A stretch of 64,000 bases of DNA from Micrococcus porci (lineage in GTDB: Bacteria; Actinomycetota; Actinomycetes; Actinomycetales; Micrococcaceae): NCBI RefSeq assembly GCF_020097155.1, contig NZ_CP083691.1, positions 2,480,001 to 2,544,000 of the forward strand, given 5' to 3'. Below, piece by piece: positions 45,776-55,558 of this stretch; the first letter of the stretch is position 1, and the number at the start of each line of letters is the position of its first letter. The translations under genes and the position numbers were made by a program. The notes below the pieces were generated by a model. That model worked only from the letters and a program-made list of their open reading frames with translations. It made no database searches and had not been told where the DNA came from.

Positions 45776-45804
45776 GCGAGCCGCCCGGGAGGATCCCGGA
45801 CGGC
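45776..45804 (-). terminator. Hairpin after cdd
   Basis: Arms gagccg-c-ccggga / tcccgg-a-cggctc around a 3-4 nt loop, 37 bases beyond the cdd stop; followed by the deoA promoter. Confidence 0.55.
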
Positions 45805-45840
45805 TCGTGGACGGGGGCGCGGGTCGGGGGCGCCGGAGGC

Positions 45841-46272
45841 TCAGGCCTCCAGGGCGTCGGGGCCGAACGCCTCGGGCAGGAGCGCCTCGACGGTGGTGAC
45901 GCCGGCCGCCGTGAGCACGGCCAGCCCCGGCGCGCGGAACTCCCAGAGCAGCTGCCGGCAGCGCCCGCACGGGGTGATGAGCCGGCCGTCACCGCCCACG
46001 CACAGGAAGGCCCGCAGCCGGCCCCCGCCCGTCATGTGCAGCTGCCCCACGAGCGCGCACTCGGCGCACAGGGCCACGCCGTAGGCGGCGTTCTCCACGT
46101 TGCAGCCGCTCACCAGGCGGCCGTCCTCGGTGAGCGCCGCGGCCCCCACCCGGAACCCCGAGTAGGGGGCGTACGCACGCTCCATCGCGTCGGCCGCGGC
46201 CGCGCGCAGCCGGTCCCAGTCGGCCTCGGCCACGGGGGCGGCGCAGGCGGGCGGCGTCGTCGTGCCGGTCAT
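45841..46272 (-). CDS. cdd: Cytidine deaminase
   Basis: 143 aa. Zinc enzyme deaminating cytidine and deoxycytidine to (deoxy)uridine. Motifs YSGFRVGAAALTEDGRLVSGCNVENAAYG, CAECALVGQL and the zinc-binding TPCGRCRQLLWEF are complete (homotetrameric short type). The ATG at 46272 is four bases from the upstream permease stop, inside the importer operon, so uptake and deamination are probably coexpressed. Confidence 0.95.
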   Translation of the reverse strand: MTGTTTPPACAAPVAEADWDRLRAAAADAMERAYAPYSGFRVGAAALTEDGRLVSGCNVENAAYGVALCAECALVGQLHMTGGGRLRAFLCVGGDGRLITPCGRCRQLLWEFRAPGLAVLTAAGVTTVEALLPEAFGPDALEA

Positions 46273-46276
46273 GGGG

Positions 46277-47584
46277 TCACTCCTTCACGTACGGCTCGCC
46301 CGCGGCGGCCGGGCCGCGGGAGCGTCCCACCAGGCCGGCCACGGCGAACACCGTCACCAGGTACGGGAGCATGGCCATGAACGGGCTGGGCACCGGGGTG
46401 CCCAGGATCGCGAACACGAACTGCATGTTGGTCGCGAAGCCGAACAGCAGCGCCGCGAAGAACGCGCCGATCGGGTTCCACCGGCCGAAGATCACCGCGG
46501 CGAGGGCGATGAAGCCCTGGCCCGCCGTCATCTCCTTGGAGAACGAGGACGCGGAGACCAGCGTGAAGAACGCGCCGCCCATGCCCGCCACCGCGCCGCC
46601 GAGCAGCACGTTGACGTAGCGGGTGCGGTTCACGTCGATGCCCACGGTGTCCGCGGCCTTCGGATGCTCGCCCACGGCGCGCACGCGCAGGCCCCAGCGG
46701 GTGCGGAACAGGCCGAACCACAGCAGGGCCACGATCGCGTACATCAGGTAGCCCAGGATCGTCTGGTCGAAGAGGATCGGCCCGATGACCGGGATGTCCG
46801 CGAGCAGGGGGATGCGCAGGTCCGGGAAGCGCGGCGGCGCGTTCAGGTCCGAGTCCGCGGTGAGCACGGTGGAGAACAGGAAGTTCGTCAGGCCGGCCAC
46901 CAGCACGTTCAGCACGACGCCGACGATGACCTGGTTCACCAGGTACCTGATGGAGAACACCGCCAGCAGCCAGGACACCAGCACGCCGGCCACGATCGCC
47001 GCACCGAGGCCGGCCCACGGGGAGCCGGTGAGGGAGCCGACGACGGCCGCCATGAACGCGCCGGCCAGGAGCTGGCCCTCGATCGCGATGTTCACCACGC
47101 CGGAGCGCTCGGACAGGATGCCGGCCATGGAGCCGAAGATCAGCGGCACGGCCAGGGTGAAGGAGCCGGCGATCAGGCCGGTGAGGAACACCTCGTTGTT
47201 GGTCGCGGCGCCCACCACCCACACCAGGAACGCGGCCGTGAAGGCCAGGGCGAACAGGCCCGCGGCCCAGCCGGGCAGACGTCGCCCGCGCAGGGTCAGG
47301 ACCCATGCCGCCGCAGTGATCGCGGCCATGACGGCGGTGAGCGCCCAGCCGGTCACGGCCGGGTCGGCCAAGAGGTCCGGCAGCCGGACCGCGTCGGAGG
47401 CCTCGGAGATGCGGAACACCGCCGTGGAGTCCGAGGCGCCCAGCGCGAAGACCACTAGGGAGACGAGCGTGAACACGCTCAGCAGGACGGGGGTGCTCCA
47501 GTGGCGGACCACCACGCCGGAGGACGCGGCGCCGGCCCGCTCGGACGGGGTCGCGCTCTCGCGCGCGGGTGCTGCGGTGCTCAC
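46277..47584 (-). CDS. Nucleoside ABC transporter permease, second subunit
   Basis: 435 aa. About ten membrane segments. The block SERSGVVNIAIEGQLLAGAFMAAVVG is the signature of the BMP-associated nucleoside permeases (NupC/YufQ type). RVRAVGEHPKAADTVGIDVNRTRY is the conserved cytosolic loop that contacts the ATPase. The start GTG 47584 overlaps the stop of the first permease as GTGA. Cotranscribed with the ATPase and cdd. Confidence 0.92.
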   Translation of the reverse strand: MSTAAPARESATPSERAGAASSGVVVRHWSTPVLLSVFTLVSLVVFALGASDSTAVFRISEASDAVRLPDLLADPAVTGWALTAVMAAITAAAWVLTLRGRRLPGWAAGLFALAFTAAFLVWVVGAATNNEVFLTGLIAGSFTLAVPLIFGSMAGILSERSGVVNIAIEGQLLAGAFMAAVVGSLTGSPWAGLGAAIVAGVLVSWLLAVFSIRYLVNQVIVGVVLNVLVAGLTNFLFSTVLTADSDLNAPPRFPDLRIPLLADIPVIGPILFDQTILGYLMYAIVALLWFGLFRTRWGLRVRAVGEHPKAADTVGIDVNRTRYVNVLLGGAVAGMGGAFFTLVSASSFSKEMTAGQGFIALAAVIFGRWNPIGAFFAALLFGFATNMQFVFAILGTPVPSPFMAMLPYLVTVFAVAGLVGRSRGPAAAGEPYVKE

Positions 47585-48959
47585 AGGTCCTGTCCCTTCT
47601 CACGGTGCGGGCCGGTCCCGGCGACGGGATCCGCGGGGTCGGCCGCGACGGCGGTCGCGGCGGCGTCCTGGGTCTGGGCGGACGGCACGGAGGCCAGGCC
47701 GGCCGCGCCGGGGACCGCGGCGCCGGCCACGGCCGGCTGGGTGACGACGTCGGCGGTGCGGCGTGCCCGCGCCGCGCCCGGGGCGGGCAGGCGGAACAGG
47801 CCGCGCACGAGCGGCGGGGCCGCGATGAACAGCACGATCATCGACTGGACCACGAGCACGATGTCGATCGGCACACCGGTCTCTGTCTGCATGGTCACCC
47901 CGCCGGCGCGCAGGGCGCCGAAGAGCAGGCCCGCGAACAGCACGCCCACCGGGTTGGAGCGGCCCAGGAGGGCCACGGTGATCGCGTCGAAGCCGTAGGA
48001 GCCGGCCACCGAGGTGTTCAGCGCGTTCTCCGTGCCGGAGACGTGCGTCATGCCGGCCAGGCCCGCCAGGCCGCCCGAGATGGCCATCGCGGCCACGTAG
48101 GTGCCCTTGACGGACATGCCCGCGGTGCGGGCGGCTGCCGGGTTGGCGCCCACCGCGCGCAGGCGGAATCCCAGCGTCGAGCGGGACATGAGCCACCAGG
48201 TGAACGCCGTGACGAGCAGGGCGAGCACGAAGCCCCAGTGGAGGCGGTACCCGTCGCCGAGCAGCTTCGGGAACATGCCGCTCTCCGGGAGGAACTCGGA
48301 GACCGGGTTGGTGGTGCCGGCCCGGCGCAGCACCGGCGTGTTCAGCAGGTACGCCAGGACGTTGACGGCCACGTAGTTGAGCATGATCGTGAGGATCACC
48401 TCGTGCGCGCCGGTCCAGGCCTTGAGCACGCCCACCACGGCGCCCCAGAGGACGCCGCCCACGACGCCGGCCAGCAGGACGACGAGCAGGTGCAGGCCGA
48501 ACGGCAGGGGAAGGTGCACGGCCGTCCAGGTGGCGACCATGGCGCCGAAGATGAACTGGCCCTGGCCGCCGATGTTGAACAGGCCGGCCCGGAAGGCCAC
48601 GGCCACGCCGAGGGAGATGATGATCAGCGGGGTGGCCACCGTCAGCGTCTCCGTCAGCGGGCGGACCATGTCCGTGAACGTGTCGGCCTCGTAGTTGAAG
48701 ACCGCGCCGCGGAACAGCGCGGCGTACGCCCCGGAGACCGCCTTCCAGGCCGCGGTCAGCGCGTCCTGCGGGCGGGCGAACAGGTAGCCCGCGGCGTCCT
48801 GGACGTCCTCGTCCGTGACGACGATCAGCACGGCCGAGATGACGAGGGAGAGCAGGACGGCCAGCACGGTGACCGCCCCGTTGGAGGAGGCCAGGCGCCG
48901 TAGAGCGGAGCCGTCCTCCTGCGTGCGCGCCCCGGCGGGGCGCGAAGCCACGGCGGTGC

Positions 48960-48963
<4 letters not shown>
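47581..48963 (-). CDS. Nucleoside ABC transporter permease, first subunit
   Basis: 460 aa. Paired permease of the same importer (NupB/YufP type). AFRAGLFNIGGQGQFIFGAMVATW is the counterpart of the SGVVNIAIEGQ block in its partner. GFRLRAVGANPAAARTAGMSVKGTY is the ATPase-contact loop. The C-terminal ~60 residues are Ala/Pro-rich and cytosolic. The ATG at 48963 overlaps the ATPase stop as ATGA. Confidence 0.92.
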
Positions 48964-50489
<1,526 letters not shown>

Positions 50490-50527
50490 GGTGGCCTTCC
50501 TGGTCTCGGGGACGGCGGACGCGGGAC

Positions 50528-50572
50528 GGGGCCGACGGCGACGGACCGTGGCGGTCCGCCGACGTCGGCCCC
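50528..50572 (-). terminator. Large hairpin between bmp and the ATPase gene
   Basis: Outer arms ggggccgacg / cgtcggcccc with a second nested hairpin (cggacc/ggtccg). Its position after a binding-protein gene suggests a partial terminator or an mRNA-stabilising structure. A small second hairpin lies at about 50586-50600. Confidence 0.6.
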
Positions 50573-50605
50573 GGGGAGTCCGGATCCCCCGCGGAGGGGG
50601 TGGGG

Positions 50606-51751
50606 TCAGGACTTCGGGGAGTACTCGGAGTCGACCTTCACCTTGCCGGAGATGATGTCCTCCTGCAGGGTCTGGACCTCGTCCTTGAGCTCCTGCGGGA
50701 CCTTGGAGTCGAAGTCGTGGAACGGTGCCAGCTCGACGCCCTTGTTCTCCAGGGTGCCCACGTAGGGATCCGCGGAGAACTCGCCCTTGAGGTCCTGGCC
50801 GATCACGTCGGAGACGGACTGGCCCATGTTCTTCACCACGGAGGTGAGGATCAGGGCGCCGTCCTTGGTGGACTCGTAGCCGTCGGAGTCCGGCCACACC
50901 ACGGCGACGGACTTGCCGCCGGCGTTGGCCTCCTTCACGGCGTCCAGGGTGCCCAGGCCCACGGGGCCGGCGACGGGCATGACGATGTCCGCGCCCTGGT
51001 TGATGAAGTTGGCGGTGTTGGTCTTGCCGTTGGCCTGGTTGTCGAAGTCGCCGGTGAAGGAGCCGGTCTTGGCCTCGCGGTCCCAGCCGAGGACCTTGAC
51101 GTCCTTGCCCTTGACCTCGTTGTAGTGCTCGACGCCGGCCGCGAAGCCGTCCATGAAGACGGTGACGGTGGGGATCTCCATGCCGCCGTAGGTGGCGACG
51201 GTGCCGGTCTTCGTCATGCCGGCGGAGACGTAGCCGGCCAGGAACGCGGCCTGGGCGGTGTCGTAGGTCAGCTTCTTCACGTTGTCGGAGAAGCCGTCCG
51301 CGGTGACGTCGACGCCGAGGAAGTGGATGTCCGGGTTCTTCTGCGCGATCGGCTTGATCGTGTCGCCCAGCATGTAGCCGACGCCGATGATCGAGTCGCA
51401 CTGGGCGTTGACCTGGGCGTTCACGTTGGGGGTGAACTCGGAGGCGTCCTTGGACTCGGCCTTGTTGGTCTCGATGCCGTAGGCCTCCTCGGCGGCCTTC
51501 AGGCCCTCGTAGGAGGACTGGTTGAAGGAGCGGTCGTCGAAGCCGCCGGCGTCGGAGACGATGCAGGACTTGTAGTCCTTGTTGTCGGAGCCGGCGGCCG
51601 CGTCCGCGGAGACCGCGGCGCCGGAGCCGGAGGCCGAGCCGGAGTTCTCGGCGGGCGGGGCGCCGCAGCCGGCCAGGAGCAGGCCGGAGCTGAGCAGGGC
51701 GGCGGGGACGGCGAGGCGGCGACGGCCGGCCAGGGGGGAGACGATGCCCAT
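50606..51751 (-). CDS. BMP family ABC transporter substrate-binding lipoprotein
   Basis: 381 aa. Extracytoplasmic receptor of the importer, related to PnrA/TmpC (purine nucleoside binding). Signal peptide with twin basic residues, hydrophobic core and the lipobox LLLAGC (Cys ~29), then a Ser/Ala/Gly-rich linker. The BMP fold shows SDAGGFDDRSFNQSSYEGLK, which carries ligand-binding Asp and Phe. Also visible are GVGYMLGD, FLGVDVTADGF, AAFLAGYVSAGM and VLGWDREAKTGSFTGDF. The ATG at 51751 follows agagga; TAAACT at 51853-51858 is the probable -10 box. Confidence 0.93.
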   Translation of the reverse strand: MGIVSPLAGRRRLAVPAALLSSGLLLAGCGAPPAENSGSASGSGAAVSADAAAGSDNKDYKSCIVSDAGGFDDRSFNQSSYEGLKAAEEAYGIETNKAESKDASEFTPNVNAQVNAQCDSIIGVGYMLGDTIKPIAQKNPDIHFLGVDVTADGFSDNVKKLTYDTAQAAFLAGYVSAGMTKTGTVATYGGMEIPTVTVFMDGFAAGVEHYNEVKGKDVKVLGWDREAKTGSFTGDFDNQANGKTNTANFINQGADIVMPVAGPVGLGTLDAVKEANAGGKSVAVVWPDSDGYESTKDGALILTSVVKNMGQSVSDVIGQDLKGEFSADPYVGTLENKGVELAPFHDFDSKVPQELKDEVQTLQEDIISGKVKVDSEYSPKS

Positions 51752-51852
51752 GGGGTCCTCTTTCGGAAGGCGCGGAGCGAGACGAAGCCCCCGGAGGGGC
51801 GGCGGGAGCGAGGCGGCGTCCTCGTCGAGGTCCCGCGCGCCCGTCGCGCAGG

Positions 51853-51858
51853 AGTTTA
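51853..51858 (-). promoter_or_regulatory. Probable -10 box of the nucleoside importer operon
   Basis: TAAACT on the minus strand, unusually A-rich for this genome; leader of ~95 nt to ATG 51751. Confidence 0.45.
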
Positions 51859-51917
51859 CCCGTTGTTCTCCTCTGTCGCCCCCGTCACCCAGACGCCCCG
51901 GACGGTACCCGGCCGCG

Positions 51918-53174
51918 TCAGCGGGCGGGCCCGGCGAGCACGTCGAGGGCCGCCGCGGCGAAGACGCGCATGCCCACGCCGATCGCCCGCTCGTCGGGGG
52001 CGTAGTCCCCGCGGTGCAGGTCGTAGGTGGGCCCGCCGGGGGTACGCGTGCCCAGGCGCAGCATCGCCCCGGGCACCTTCTGGGTCATCCACGCGAAGTC
52101 CTCGCCGCCCATGGACTGGGGGGTGAGCGCGATCGCGTGGGCGCCCAGCTCCCGACGCGCGGCGTCCTCGATGAGCGCCGTCTCGGCCTCCGCGTTGTCC
52201 ACCGGGGGCACGCCGCGGATGTGCTCGAGCTGGACCTGGACGCCGTAGGGGGAGGCGACCTGGGTGACGACCTCGTCCAGCAGGGCGCCGGCCTCCTCCC
52301 AGACGCCCGCGTCGAGGCACCGCATGGTGCCGGCCAGGTACCCGGTGTTGTCGATGGCGTTCGGCGCGGAGCCGGCCGCGATCTGCCCCCAGACCACGGA
52401 GACGGCCGAGCGGACGTCGATGCGCCGGGACAGCACCGCGGGGACGTTCACCGCGATCTGCGAGAGGGCGAACACCATGTCCTCGGTGAGGTGCGGGCGG
52501 GAGGTGTGCCCGCCGCGGCCGGTGAGGGTGATCCTGATCGTGTCCGCGGCCGAGGTGATGGCGCCGATGCGCGTGCCGATCGTGCCGACGTCGAAGTGGG
52601 GGTCGCAGTGGGCCGCGAGCACGCGCGGCACACCCTCCAACACGCCCTGGCGGATCACCGCGAGCGATCCGCCGGGCAGGCGCTCCTCGGCCGGCTGGAA
52701 GATCACGCGCACCCGGCCGCGCGCCCGCTCGCCCACGGCGCGCAGCTCCGCGGTGGGCGCCGCGCCGCGGAGGATCCGCCCCAGGGTCAGGGCGGTGCCG
52801 AGCATGACGGCCGTGTGCATGTCATGCCCGCACGCGTGCGCCACGCCGTCGTTGACGGAGACGTAGGGGAGGCCCGTCTCCTCCTCGACGGGCAGCGCGT
52901 CGATGTCCGCGCGCAGCCCCAGGACGACCGGCCCCTCCCCCAGGTCCACGTAGGCGCCGGTGCCCTCGAGGCGGACGGGGTTGAGGCCGTATTCCGCAAG
53001 GGTCTCCACGATCAGGTCCGTCGTGCGGTACTCCTCGTAGGAGAGCTCGGGGTGCCGGTGCACATCCCGCCGGAACGCGGTGACGTGCTCCTCCAGCTGC
53101 TGCACGACGGGCGCGACGGAGGGCGGGGCGAGGCGCGGCGCCGTCCCCGTGACGACGGACTCGGAGGTGGTCAT
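51918..53174 (-). CDS. M20 family amidohydrolase
   Basis: 418 aa. Zinc-type amidohydrolase of the AbgB/IAA-amino-acid hydrolase group, which cleaves N-acyl amino acids. Seen are FRRDVHRHPELSYEEYRT, LRADIDALPVEEETGLPY, HACGHDMHTAVMLG (metal ligands), FQPAEERLPGGS, the dimerisation-domain TGRGGHTSRP, and MGGEDFAWM. Corresponds to mycobacterial AmiA/AmiB relatives, which also lie near cdd-deoA-add and sdh. Start ATG 53174 with TAGGGT eight bases upstream. Confidence 0.9.
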   Translation of the reverse strand: MTTSESVVTGTAPRLAPPSVAPVVQQLEEHVTAFRRDVHRHPELSYEEYRTTDLIVETLAEYGLNPVRLEGTGAYVDLGEGPVVLGLRADIDALPVEEETGLPYVSVNDGVAHACGHDMHTAVMLGTALTLGRILRGAAPTAELRAVGERARGRVRVIFQPAEERLPGGSLAVIRQGVLEGVPRVLAAHCDPHFDVGTIGTRIGAITSAADTIRITLTGRGGHTSRPHLTEDMVFALSQIAVNVPAVLSRRIDVRSAVSVVWGQIAAGSAPNAIDNTGYLAGTMRCLDAGVWEEAGALLDEVVTQVASPYGVQVQLEHIRGVPPVDNAEAETALIEDAARRELGAHAIALTPQSMGGEDFAWMTQKVPGAMLRLGTRTPGGPTYDLHRGDYAPDERAIGVGMRVFAAAALDVLAGPAR

Positions 53175-53182
53175 GGCCCCGC

Positions 53183-53188
53183 ACCCTA
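53183..53188 (-). promoter_or_regulatory. -10 box of the amidohydrolase gene
   Basis: TAGGGT on the minus strand, eight bases from ATG 53174. Confidence 0.45.
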
Positions 53189-53224
53189 CCCCGCGGGGAG
53201 ACCCCCCGCCCCGCCCCGGGCGAC

Positions 53225-54376
53225 TCAGAGGACGTCGTCGGCGCCCTGCGCCTTGAGCGACTCCACGGTCCTCTTCACGTCCTGCGCATGCTCGGTGGTG
53301 GTCACCAGCAGCGCGTCCCCGGTGTCCACCACGACGACGTCCTCGACGCCGATCAGCGCGATCACGCGGGAGGTGTCGGTGACCACCACGCCCGTCGCCG
53401 AGTCGGAGTACACCCGCGGGGTGTCGCCGATGACGGTGACACCGGAGCCGTCCTTGACGGGGTTCAGGCGGGCGATGGCGGCGAAGTCGCCGACGTCGTC
53501 CCAGGTGAAGGCGCCGGGGATGACGGCCACGTCGCCGGCCGTGGCGGCGGGCTCGGCCACCGCGTAGTCGATGGCGGTCTTCTTCAGGCCCGGCCACACC
53601 CGCGCCATGACCGCGTCGCGCTCCGGCGTCTCCCAGGCGCGGGCGATCTCCGTCAGGCCCGCGTGGAGCTCGGGCTCGTTGGCCTCGAGGTGCTGGAGCA
53701 TCAGCGCGACCGGCGCCACGAACATGCCGGCGTTCCAGAGGTACCGACCGGAGGCCACGTACCGCTCGGCCACGCGCTGGTCCGGCTTCTCCACGAACGC
53801 GGCCACGTCGTGGGCGTCCGGCGCGCCGGCCACGGAGAGGCGCCGGCCGGTGCGGATGTACCCGAAGCCCGTGGCGGCGTGGGTCGGGGTGATGCCGATC
53901 GTGACGATCCGCCCCGTGGCGGCCGTCTCCACGGCCTGGCGCACGGCGTCCTGGAACACGTCCACGGGGCCGATCACCTGGTCCGCGGCGAAGGAGCCCA
54001 TGATGGTGTCCGAGTCGCGCAGCCAGAGGATCGCGGCGGCCAGCCCGATGGCGGCGGCCGAGTCCTTGGGCTCCGGCTCGAGGACGAGGTCCGCGGCGCC
54101 GACGTCCGGCAGCTGCCGGCAGACCGCGTCCTCGTGCGCCCGGCCGGTGACCACCATGATGCCGCCCGCGAGCGGGGCCAGCCGGTCCCAGGTGGCGCGG
54201 ATCAGGGTCTGGCCCGAGCCGGTGAGGTCGTGCAGGAACTTGGGGGCGGCGGCCCGGGAGAGTGGCCACAGCCGGGTGCCCACGCCGCCGGCGGGGATCA
54301 CGGCGTGGAAGCGCTCGAGGGCGGACGCGCTGGGCTGGCTGGGCGCGCTCTGCGCCGCGGTCGGGTCGATGCTCAC
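53225..54376 (-). CDS. manC: Mannose-1-phosphate guanylyltransferase
   Basis: 383 aa. Makes GDP-mannose from GTP and mannose-1-phosphate. The nucleotidyltransferase signature HAVIPAGGVGTRLWPLSR is near residue 20; FVEKPDQRVAERYV and LWNAGMFVAPVALML are typical, and no C-terminal isomerase domain is present. A longer frame exists upstream, but I start at GTG 54376 because TACCCT precedes it by six bases and the family motif then begins at the normal distance. With manA it supplies mannosyl donors for PMT and mannolipids. Confidence 0.92.
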   Translation of the reverse strand: MSIDPTAAQSAPSQPSASALERFHAVIPAGGVGTRLWPLSRAAAPKFLHDLTGSGQTLIRATWDRLAPLAGGIMVVTGRAHEDAVCRQLPDVGAADLVLEPEPKDSAAAIGLAAAILWLRDSDTIMGSFAADQVIGPVDVFQDAVRQAVETAATGRIVTIGITPTHAATGFGYIRTGRRLSVAGAPDAHDVAAFVEKPDQRVAERYVASGRYLWNAGMFVAPVALMLQHLEANEPELHAGLTEIARAWETPERDAVMARVWPGLKKTAIDYAVAEPAATAGDVAVIPGAFTWDDVGDFAAIARLNPVKDGSGVTVIGDTPRVYSDSATGVVVTDTSRVIALIGVEDVVVVDTGDALLVTTTEHAQDVKRTVESLKAQGADDVL

Positions 54377-54382
54377 AGGGCC

Positions 54383-54388
54383 AGGGTA
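54383..54388 (-). promoter_or_regulatory. -10 box of manC (leaderless)
   Basis: TACCCT on the minus strand, six bases from GTG 54376. Confidence 0.5.
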
Positions 54389-54489
54389 GGGAACACGCCG
54401 GACGCGGCACGAATCCGGACCCCCACCGCCCCCGCCCACGGCCGGTGACACACACCGCCCCGCCCGTGCTCCACAGGCGGCCGAGGGTC

Positions 54490-54495
54490 TACTCT
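54490..54495 (+). promoter_or_regulatory. -10 box of the sdhCDAB operon
   Basis: TACTCT; the predicted start is at about 54501-54502. The leader to GTG 54582 is ~80 nt and contains ggaggt at 54569-54574. A GTG at 54501 in the sdhC frame sits just where a leaderless start would. Confidence 0.5.
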
Positions 54496-54581
54496 GTGCT
54501 GTGGAATCCACTCGCATCCGTGCCCGTCCGCGCCATCCGGCGTCCCCCTCGGGGCGGAGCATTCCCCTGGAGGTATCAACC

Positions 54582-54986
54582 GTGTCTAGCGCCACTGCGC
54601 AGGCCCCGGCCAAGAACGGCCGCGGAACCCTGTATCGGGGCCACGGCGGCATGTGGTCCTGGGTGGGCCACCGCGTCACCGGCGTCGTCATCTTCTTCTA
54701 CCTGCTCGTCCACGTGCTGGACACCGCCATGGTGCGGGTCTCCCCGGAGGCCTACGACGCCGTGATCCGCTCGTACAAGACCTGGTACTTCGCCCTGGGC
54801 GAGACCGCGCTGGTCGCCGCGATCCTCTTCCACGCCCTGAACGGCCTGCGCATCATCCTGGTCGACTTCTGGAAGGGCGGCACCAAGCACCACAAGACCC
54901 TCCTGTGGGTCGTGCTGGCCGTCTGGGCCGTCCTGTTCCTGGGCTTCGCCGTCCGTCACCTCTCCATCGCCTTCGGAGGCCACTGA
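54582..54986 (+). CDS. sdhC: Succinate dehydrogenase cytochrome b556 subunit
   Basis: 134 aa. Membrane anchor that binds heme b and menaquinone. After a short basic start come GGMWSWVGHRVTGVVIFFYLLVHVLDTA (conserved His/Arg and heme-ligand histidine), ALVAAILFHALNGLRIILVDF and a third helix, VVLAVWAVLFLGFAV. I chose GTG 54582 for its strong ggaggt site and standard N-terminus; GTG 54501 would add 27 basic residues. First gene of sdhCDAB. Confidence 0.93.
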   Translation: MSSATAQAPAKNGRGTLYRGHGGMWSWVGHRVTGVVIFFYLLVHVLDTAMVRVSPEAYDAVIRSYKTWYFALGETALVAAILFHALNGLRIILVDFWKGGTKHHKTLLWVVLAVWAVLFLGFAVRHLSIAFGGH

Positions 54987-54988
54987 CC

Positions 54989-55468
54989 ATGAGCACCACC
55001 GCTGAGACCCCCCTCGCGGCTCCGCGCACGGGCCGCCTCGACTCCAAGTACGTCCGCGGCGAGTCCGGCAAGGGCAACTTCGAGATGCTCGCGTGGCTCT
55101 TCATGCGCGTGTCCGGCGTGTTCCTCGTCGTCCTCGTGTTCGCGCACATCTTCGCCAACCTCATGGTCGGCGACGGCATCAGCGGCCTGGACTTCGGCTT
55201 CGTGGCCGGCAAGTGGGCCAACCCGCTGTGGCAGCTCTGGGACCTCGCCCTGCTGTGGCTGGCCATGCTGCACGGCGCCAACGGCGTCCGCACCATCATC
55301 AACGACTACGCGGAGCGCGACGGCGTCCGCTTCTGGCTCTCGATGATCCTCTACGTGGCCACCGCCGTGATCATCGTCCTCGGCTCCCTGGTGATCTTCA
55401 CCTTCGACCCGTGCATGGTGGACGCCTCCGGCGCCCTCCTCGAGGGCTCCCCGGCCATCTGCCGCTGA
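54989..55468 (+). CDS. sdhD: Succinate dehydrogenase membrane anchor subunit
   Basis: 159 aa. Second membrane anchor: three helices at FMRVSGVFLVVLVFAHIFANL (heme-ligand-type histidine), LALLWLAMLHGANGVRTIIND and ILYVATAVIIVLGSLVIFTF. The ATG at 54989 lies two bases after the sdhC stop, with ggagg just upstream. Confidence 0.92.
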   Translation: MSTTAETPLAAPRTGRLDSKYVRGESGKGNFEMLAWLFMRVSGVFLVVLVFAHIFANLMVGDGISGLDFGFVAGKWANPLWQLWDLALLWLAMLHGANGVRTIINDYAERDGVRFWLSMILYVATAVIIVLGSLVIFTFDPCMVDASGALLEGSPAICR

Positions 55469-55558
55469 CCCACGTCGGCACCGAGCACACCCGGAGCCGG
55501 ACGCCGCCGCCCCCCGGCGGCGCGCGTCGGGCCCTGACACTGAGAGAGAGACACCTGA

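Noticed and set aside
54377..54691. Upstream in-frame extension of manC
   Set aside because: It runs across the sdh promoter and the sdhC start on the opposite strand. The TACCCT box and normal family length favour GTG 54376.
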